Origin: an uncultured Rhodanobacteraceae bacterium
GTDB taxonomy: Bacteria; Pseudomonadota; Gammaproteobacteria; Xanthomonadales; Rhodanobacteraceae
Assembly: GCA_937902695.1 (NCBI GenBank)
Contig: CALFNI010000162.1
Span: forward strand, 1 to 16,564
Length of the DNA: 16,564 nucleotides
Reading direction: 5' to 3'
Of the stretch, positions 13,801 through 16,564 are shown piece by piece (positions within the stretch are counted from its first letter, which is position 1; every line of letters begins with the position of its first letter). A program made the translations under genes and the position numbers. The notes below the pieces were generated by a model. That model worked only from the letters and a program-made list of their open reading frames with translations. It was not told the DNA's origin and made no database searches.

Positions 13801-13909
13801 GGTGCTGATCCCCGACGCGATTCCGGGCTTCGAACAGAACTTCATCGTGCGCGGCAACGGCGTCAAGCAGAACGGCCAGCCGATGAACGTCGGGCCCGCG
13901 TCGAAGTAA
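10895..13909 (+). CDS. Secreted S8 subtilisin-like serine protease with PA domain
   Basis: From the ATG at 10895 (GGAGAG just upstream) this is a 1004-residue exported serine protease. In order: a signal peptide (about 1-32); an I9-type inhibitory prodomain (about 45-150); and the S8 catalytic core with Asp191 (GDLDGG), His242 (GHGVHT), oxyanion Asn345 (AAAGN) and Ser578 (SGTSMATPH). A PA (protease-associated) domain is inserted at about 405-510 between His and Ser. A fibronectin-III-like domain lies at about 685-768 and a further beta-rich domain at about 775-935. Near the end is IFADGFDG (948-955), followed by about 50 more residues. An earlier ATG (10805) adds 30 residues that do not look like a signal peptide. 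It should degrade extracellular protein for nutrition after prodomain removal. A strong terminator follows. Confidence 0.93.
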   Translation: MKQLLRSNALASAVGLALAAAMFQSSAPVEAAPLVASQQAIGAETYIVKFSEDGLLYYQGTVQGLAATGHALTARAQKLDVHSAAAEAYGNYLATQRATHVAAIESTLGRTLAIAHSYSITLNGIAADMTADEAARIASVPGVAEVRRAGFEKLATFRGPKFIGADKIWDGTDTPGNVGTRGEGVVVGDLDGGTNSDHPSFANDGICGFSGAQPKLVAVDCSTSSANHCTGPNPEANPGFGHGVHTSSTAAGNTIDNTASPAPGLPDGVSMSGVAQCAAIHQYKVCQTDSCSGAAILAGIQNAIADQVDVVNFSISGGTSPWNDNDRNFLDMINAGIFVAAAAGNLQSGETDPTSKVNHLGPWMTTVAASTQDEVLSPILAVVGPGTPPAEISAIPLTPGSTTVGAPTLAGNPIKSYPANLAGCTDHGGFPAGTFTGAIAVVRRGASEQGGTACSFTEKITNAANAGAIMVVVANNQVGSISMDTTGAPNVPAYSIDKAPGDALITFVGANEDTATADTVPSGIGNLQGDVLANFSYRGPTLGQYADETKPDITAPGVNIYAALDDQDGNYGLMSGTSMATPHVTGSAALIRAVHPDWTPTEVKSALLTTATNADGTQEDGTTTWTIDQVGHGRVDLTKAALAGLTMDETGAHYLAANPSGGTIEIRDLNLPNVRNAACDSAGCTWTRTVTNRLASQGSWNASFTLSSGDASVDVSPSSFTLAPGASQTLTITATPSQTDVDNFAFGNVVLHESNGASPDQHLTVAVKPAGLPPPPTLCNAGACVLKIDNHQDSDANINAIGAGPGTYFVWLNRFTPDPADYPFTLTNVQTVFVGDLSGGGVGAVVGETFDVYVYQDNDTDPSNGATLVAAVHDVAVADPLGALQTITLPNGGVELDGPGDVLIALEYHGAQGGSPATADTSGTYQARSWIGMVHQDGINAPTGTDQIFADGFDGATGPTGPDLAQEELVLIPDAIPGFEQNFIVRGNGVKQNGQPMNVGPASK

Positions 13910-13928
13910 CGCATCAGGCTGGTAAATC

Positions 13929-13962
13929 GGGGGCGCGGCGCGAGTCGCGTCCCCCTTTTTTT
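13929..13962 (+). terminator. Intrinsic terminator of the subtilase gene
   Basis: GGGGGCGCG (13929-13937) pairs with CGCG-T-CCCCC (13946-13955, one bulged T) around an 8-base loop and is followed by seven T residues (13956-13962). It lies 20 bases after the subtilase stop and is the clearest rho-independent terminator in the window. Confidence 0.9.
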
Positions 13963-13994
13963 GCGGTCGGAAAACCCGTTGACCGCGGGCTCCC

Positions 13995-14023
13995 TCGACC
14001 CCATCTTCGAATCAGCGGATAGT
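13995..14023 (+). promoter_or_regulatory. Possible promoter of ybiI
   Basis: TCGACC (13995-14000) and GATAGT (14018-14023), spaced by 17 bases, each agree with four of six sigma-70 consensus positions. They sit after the upstream terminator and about 40 bases before the ybiI ATG, so a dedicated promoter is expected here. Confidence 0.4.
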
Positions 14024-14061
14024 GACAATCGCCCTCCGCTTACGTACTTCGGAGACTTCCC

Positions 14062-14328
14062 ATGGCCACAGGCTGGGCCGGCGACGGCGCCGTGCAGGAC
14101 CAGATCGACTCGACGGTCGACGACGCCGTCAAGCGCGCGCGCAGCAAGCTGCCGCGCGGGAAAAGCCTGACGCATTGCGAGGAATGCGACGCGAAGATTC
14201 CCGACGCGCGCCGCAAGGCCGTGCCGGGCGTGCGCCTGTGCGTCGACTGCCAGGAAGCGCACGATCGCGACGAGAAGGCGTTCTCCGGCTACAACCGCCG
14301 CGGCAGCAAGGACAGCCAGCTACGCTGA
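14062..14328 (+). CDS. ybiI: DksA/TraR-type C4 zinc-finger protein YbiI
   Basis: This 88-residue protein has the C4 zinc finger C39-x2-C42 ... C60-x2-C63 (CEEC, CVDC). It also has the family phrases MATGWAGDGAVQDQIDSTVDDA at the start, ARRKAVPGVRLC before the second cysteine pair, and the C-terminal GYNRRGSKDSQLR. Length and these phrases closely match E. coli YbiI as I remember it. It lacks the long coiled coil of DksA that inserts into the RNA polymerase secondary channel, so it is not DksA itself; its role is not established. GGAGA lies about eight bases before the ATG. Its last nine bases overlap the 3' end of the convergent permease gene. Confidence 0.92.
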   Translation: MATGWAGDGAVQDQIDSTVDDAVKRARSKLPRGKSLTHCEECDAKIPDARRKAVPGVRLCVDCQEAHDRDEKAFSGYNRRGSKDSQLR

Positions 14329-15630
14329 CGTCCCGCGCGCGCGCGCCGCGCGCGTCTGCACGAGGTAGATCGCAGCAGCGGCCGCGATCGTCGCGAAGAG
14401 CCCGACGATCTCCATGCGCGCCGCGAGCACGACCAGTGCGACACAGCTCCCGATGCCGATGACAGCCGCCAGCGGAAGCCAGCGGAAACCGAGGGGCGTT
14501 CCTGCGAGCGCGACGCCGCGCCGCGCCAGCACCACCGCCGCTGCGCAGCCGCCGACGTAGGGCACCGTCACCAGCAGCGTGGACAGCACGGCGAGCTCGG
14601 CGAACGTGCCGGTCAGCGCGAGCACGATCGCAATCGTCGCGTAGGACAGGATCGCGACGTGCGGCGCTCGCGTCGTCGGATGCACGCGCCCGAGCACGCG
14701 CGGCATGAGCCCGTCGCGCGCGAACGCGAACAGCACGCGCGGCGTGCCGAGGATGTCGCTGCCGAGCCAGCCGAGCATCGAGATCGCCGCGCCCGCCACC
14801 ATCAAGACGCGCAGCGCCGGGTTGACGCGCGCCATCGCATCCGCGAGCGGCGCCGTCGACGTCGCCAGCGACGCGCCGAGAACGCCCTGCGCGACGATCT
14901 GCACGCCGATGTAGATGAAAGTCAGCGAAAGCATCGCGATCGCGATCGCGCGCGGGATCGTGCGCGACGGCTCCCTCACCTCGCCGCTCGCGCAGAGCGA
15001 GGTTTCCATGCCGGTGAACGTGAAGAGCGCGAGGATCAGCGCGCGGCCGAAATCTTCGGTGGCCGGCGGCAGCGTATCGACGAAGTTCGCGCCGTCGACG
15101 AACGCCGCGCCCACGACGACGAACACCACGAGCGGCACGAGCTTGACGATCGCGGCGACCGTGACCAGCCGGGCGCCCTGCGCGACGCCGAGAACATTGA
15201 CGAACGCGATGCTGGCGACGGAGAGCACGACGACGGCCGTGCGGGTGGCGGGTTGCCACTCGTGCGCAACGACGCTCGACGCGACGTCACCCAGCGCCGC
15301 CGCGATGCCGCCGCAGGCGAGCAGATCGGAAAACCAGAGCATCGAGCCCGCGACGTAGCCCGCCAGCGGTCCGAACGCGGTTTCGATGCAGCCATAGGCA
15401 CCGCCGCTGGTCGGAACGCGGCTGCCGCCTTCGGCGAAGCAGATCGCGATCGATCCGACCGCGATCGCGCAGACGAGAAATGCGAGCGGCGCGTATGAGC
15501 CGACCGAGGCCGCCAGCGACGCGGGTGCGGCAAAGATGCCTGCACCGACGACCATGTTGACGATGCTCGCCGCGAGCGCCCACGGCCCGACGGCGCGCAC
15601 CAGTCCCGCATCGCGTGTGTTCTCCCCCAC
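14320..15630 (-). CDS. APC-superfamily amino acid permease
   Basis: This is a 436-residue integral membrane transporter with about 12 hydrophobic segments. The APC signature GAGIF is at residues 29-33 in the broken first helix, and a helix-6 motif ALFTFTGMETSLCASGEV is followed by the typical EPSRTIPRAI loop. GTPRVLFAFARDGLMPRVLGRVH matches the conserved loop after helix 8. These features place it among the amino acid/polyamine permeases; the substrate cannot be named. The start is GTG at 15628-15630 (no upstream ATG gives a better N-terminus) and no strong ribosome binding site is seen. It lies 39 bases downstream of the AsmA-like gene on the same strand, so co-transcription is possible. Its 3' end overlaps ybiI. 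Confidence 0.92.
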   Translation of the reverse strand: MGENTRDAGLVRAVGPWALAASIVNMVVGAGIFAAPASLAASVGSYAPLAFLVCAIAVGSIAICFAEGGSRVPTSGGAYGCIETAFGPLAGYVAGSMLWFSDLLACGGIAAALGDVASSVVAHEWQPATRTAVVVLSVASIAFVNVLGVAQGARLVTVAAIVKLVPLVVFVVVGAAFVDGANFVDTLPPATEDFGRALILALFTFTGMETSLCASGEVREPSRTIPRAIAIAMLSLTFIYIGVQIVAQGVLGASLATSTAPLADAMARVNPALRVLMVAGAAISMLGWLGSDILGTPRVLFAFARDGLMPRVLGRVHPTTRAPHVAILSYATIAIVLALTGTFAELAVLSTLLVTVPYVGGCAAAVVLARRGVALAGTPLGFRWLPLAAVIGIGSCVALVVLAARMEIVGLFATIAAAAAIYLVQTRAARARGTSA

Positions 15631-15669
15631 GCCGGAACGATAGCACGCCTTTTCGCCGGGTCCGCCGCG

Positions 15670-16564
15670 TCAGGATCGAGCGTTCTTCTTCGCCGGCTTC
15701 TGCGCGGGTTTGGCCGGCGCCGGCGGCGGCGCCTTCTTCTTCAGCTCCTCGACCAGCGGCGCGCAGCCCTTCGTCTCCTCGCTGCGGCCACCCGGCGCGA
15801 TCAACGGCACCAGCGCCGCGATCGGCGTCGCGATGACGCCGAGCGCGAGCGCCCCGCCGCCGCGCGCGAGCAGCGTCTTCTTGTCGACGCTGACGTCCAG
15901 GTGCTCGAAGTTGCCGACCACATGCAGCGGCGAGCGCAGCGAGAAGATGCGCACGTTCTTCGTATCCGGGTGCAGCGTGAGGTCGACGCGCTCGTCGCCG
16001 AGGTCGATCGTGCCGTCGATGACGACGATCGCGTTCTCGGTGTCGAACACGAAGAGATCGGTCTTCGCGACGCCGCCGGCAACCGTGAACTGCGCCGCCG
16101 CGCAGTCGACGTCGATCAGCTGGTCGCCTTTCATCTTCGCGATCAGCACGTTCGCGAAGTTGAGGCCGGCTTCCTCCATCAGCGTCTCGCTGACGCGGCC
16201 GCCGGTGGTGAGAAGATGCAGCGAGCCGTCGGAATGGCCGAGAAGCGCCGCGATCGAGTCGCCTGCGCCGGCGAGCTTGATCGTGCCGCCGATCTCGCCC
16301 GGGCTCTTGGAAAGCCCGCCGACGCTCTCGAACAGGCGATGCAGCTTGAGATGCTGCACGTCGATCGAAATGACGCCCTTCGGCGGCGCCGCGTTCGCGT
16401 CGATGCGGATCCCCGCGGTCACGTTGCCGCCGGCCATGTCGAAGCGGAGCGGATCGAGCGTCAGCACGCCGGACTGCATGCGCACCCTGGTGTCGACGTT
16501 GCTGATCGGGAGTTCCTCGCTCCGCACGACGCCCTTGCCGGTTAAGTGCACGTCGGCGTCCATC
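15670..16564 (-). CDS. AsmA family protein, C-terminal part (partial)
   Basis: About 298 residues of the C-terminal portion are inside the window, with the TGA stop at 15670-15672; the frame runs off the right edge. The sequence matches the AsmA C-terminal region: strand-rich repeats of the type SGVLTLDPLRFDMAGGNVTAGI, the LLTTGGRV...LMEEAGLNFANVL segment, the DCAAAQFTVAGGVAKTD strand, and TIDLGDERVDLTLHPDTKNVRIFSLRSPLHVVGNF near the end. A short hydrophobic stretch and a Lys/Pro/Ala-rich tail (PAPAKPAQKPAKK) follow. AsmA-like proteins are inner-membrane-anchored periplasmic bridge proteins linked to lipid transport and outer-membrane homeostasis. The ATG near 16563 is probably internal, as family members are usually 600 residues or more. 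Confidence 0.88.
   Translation of the reverse strand, partial: MDADVHLTGKGVVRSEELPISNVDTRVRMQSGVLTLDPLRFDMAGGNVTAGIRIDANAAPPKGVISIDVQHLKLHRLFESVGGLSKSPGEIGGTIKLAGAGDSIAALLGHSDGSLHLLTTGGRVSETLMEEAGLNFANVLIAKMKGDQLIDVDCAAAQFTVAGGVAKTDLFVFDTENAIVVIDGTIDLGDERVDLTLHPDTKNVRIFSLRSPLHVVGNFEHLDVSVDKKTLLARGGGALALGVIATPIAALVPLIAPGGRSEETKGCAPLVEELKKKAPPPAPAKPAQKPAKKNARS

Overview
The window is a GC-rich, gene-dense chromosomal segment from a Gram-negative bacterium. It is most likely a gammaproteobacterium of the Xanthomonadales/Lysobacterales (Rhodanobacteraceae-like). The reasons are the very high GC at third codon positions, the signal peptides of Gram-negative type, an AsmA-family protein, a near-verbatim YbiI homologue, and two secreted proteins carrying an IFADG(F/L)D motif. 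I associate that motif from memory with C-termini of exported proteins in this order. No rRNA, tRNA, CRISPR array, insertion sequence or phage gene was seen.

Layout. Positions 1-225 hold the end of an unknown gene and a small proline-rich ORF. Positions 408-2773 hold an ECF42-type sigma factor module: a well-matched ECF42-like promoter, a DGPF/YCII-domain gene, an overlapping sigma factor gene with the long ECF42 C-terminal extension, and a six-helix membrane protein. A minus-strand exported amidohydrolase (2844-4262) faces this module and diverges from a small KTSC-like gene (4426-4647). A roughly 380-base stretch follows with one candidate minus-strand micro-ORF. A single-helix anchored protein of unknown function (5032-5637) then meets, tail to tail, a giant exported Kelch-type protein with 14 repeats (5640-8108).

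Divergent from the Kelch gene is a GFA-family gene that looks leaderless, with an 8-bp inverted repeat over its promoter. It is followed by an SLT-type lytic transglycosylase and a very acidic 67-residue protein. A stand-alone CheY-like receiver (9852-10250, minus) comes next, then about 640 bases with little coding evidence. A large secreted S8 subtilase with an I9 prodomain and an inserted PA domain (10895-13909) follows and ends in a clear intrinsic terminator. The right end holds ybiI (DksA/TraR zinc finger), a convergent APC-family permease whose 3' end overlaps ybiI by 9 bases, and the C-terminal part of an AsmA-like protein running off the window.

Much of the window concerns the cell envelope and secretion: subtilase, Kelch protein, amidohydrolase, transglycosylase, AsmA and permease. 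The clearest regulatory unit is the self-contained DGPF/ECF42 operon. The most interesting signals are its apparent autoregulatory promoter, the IFADG tag shared by two unrelated exported proteins, and the leaderless promoter/dyad at 8216-8267.
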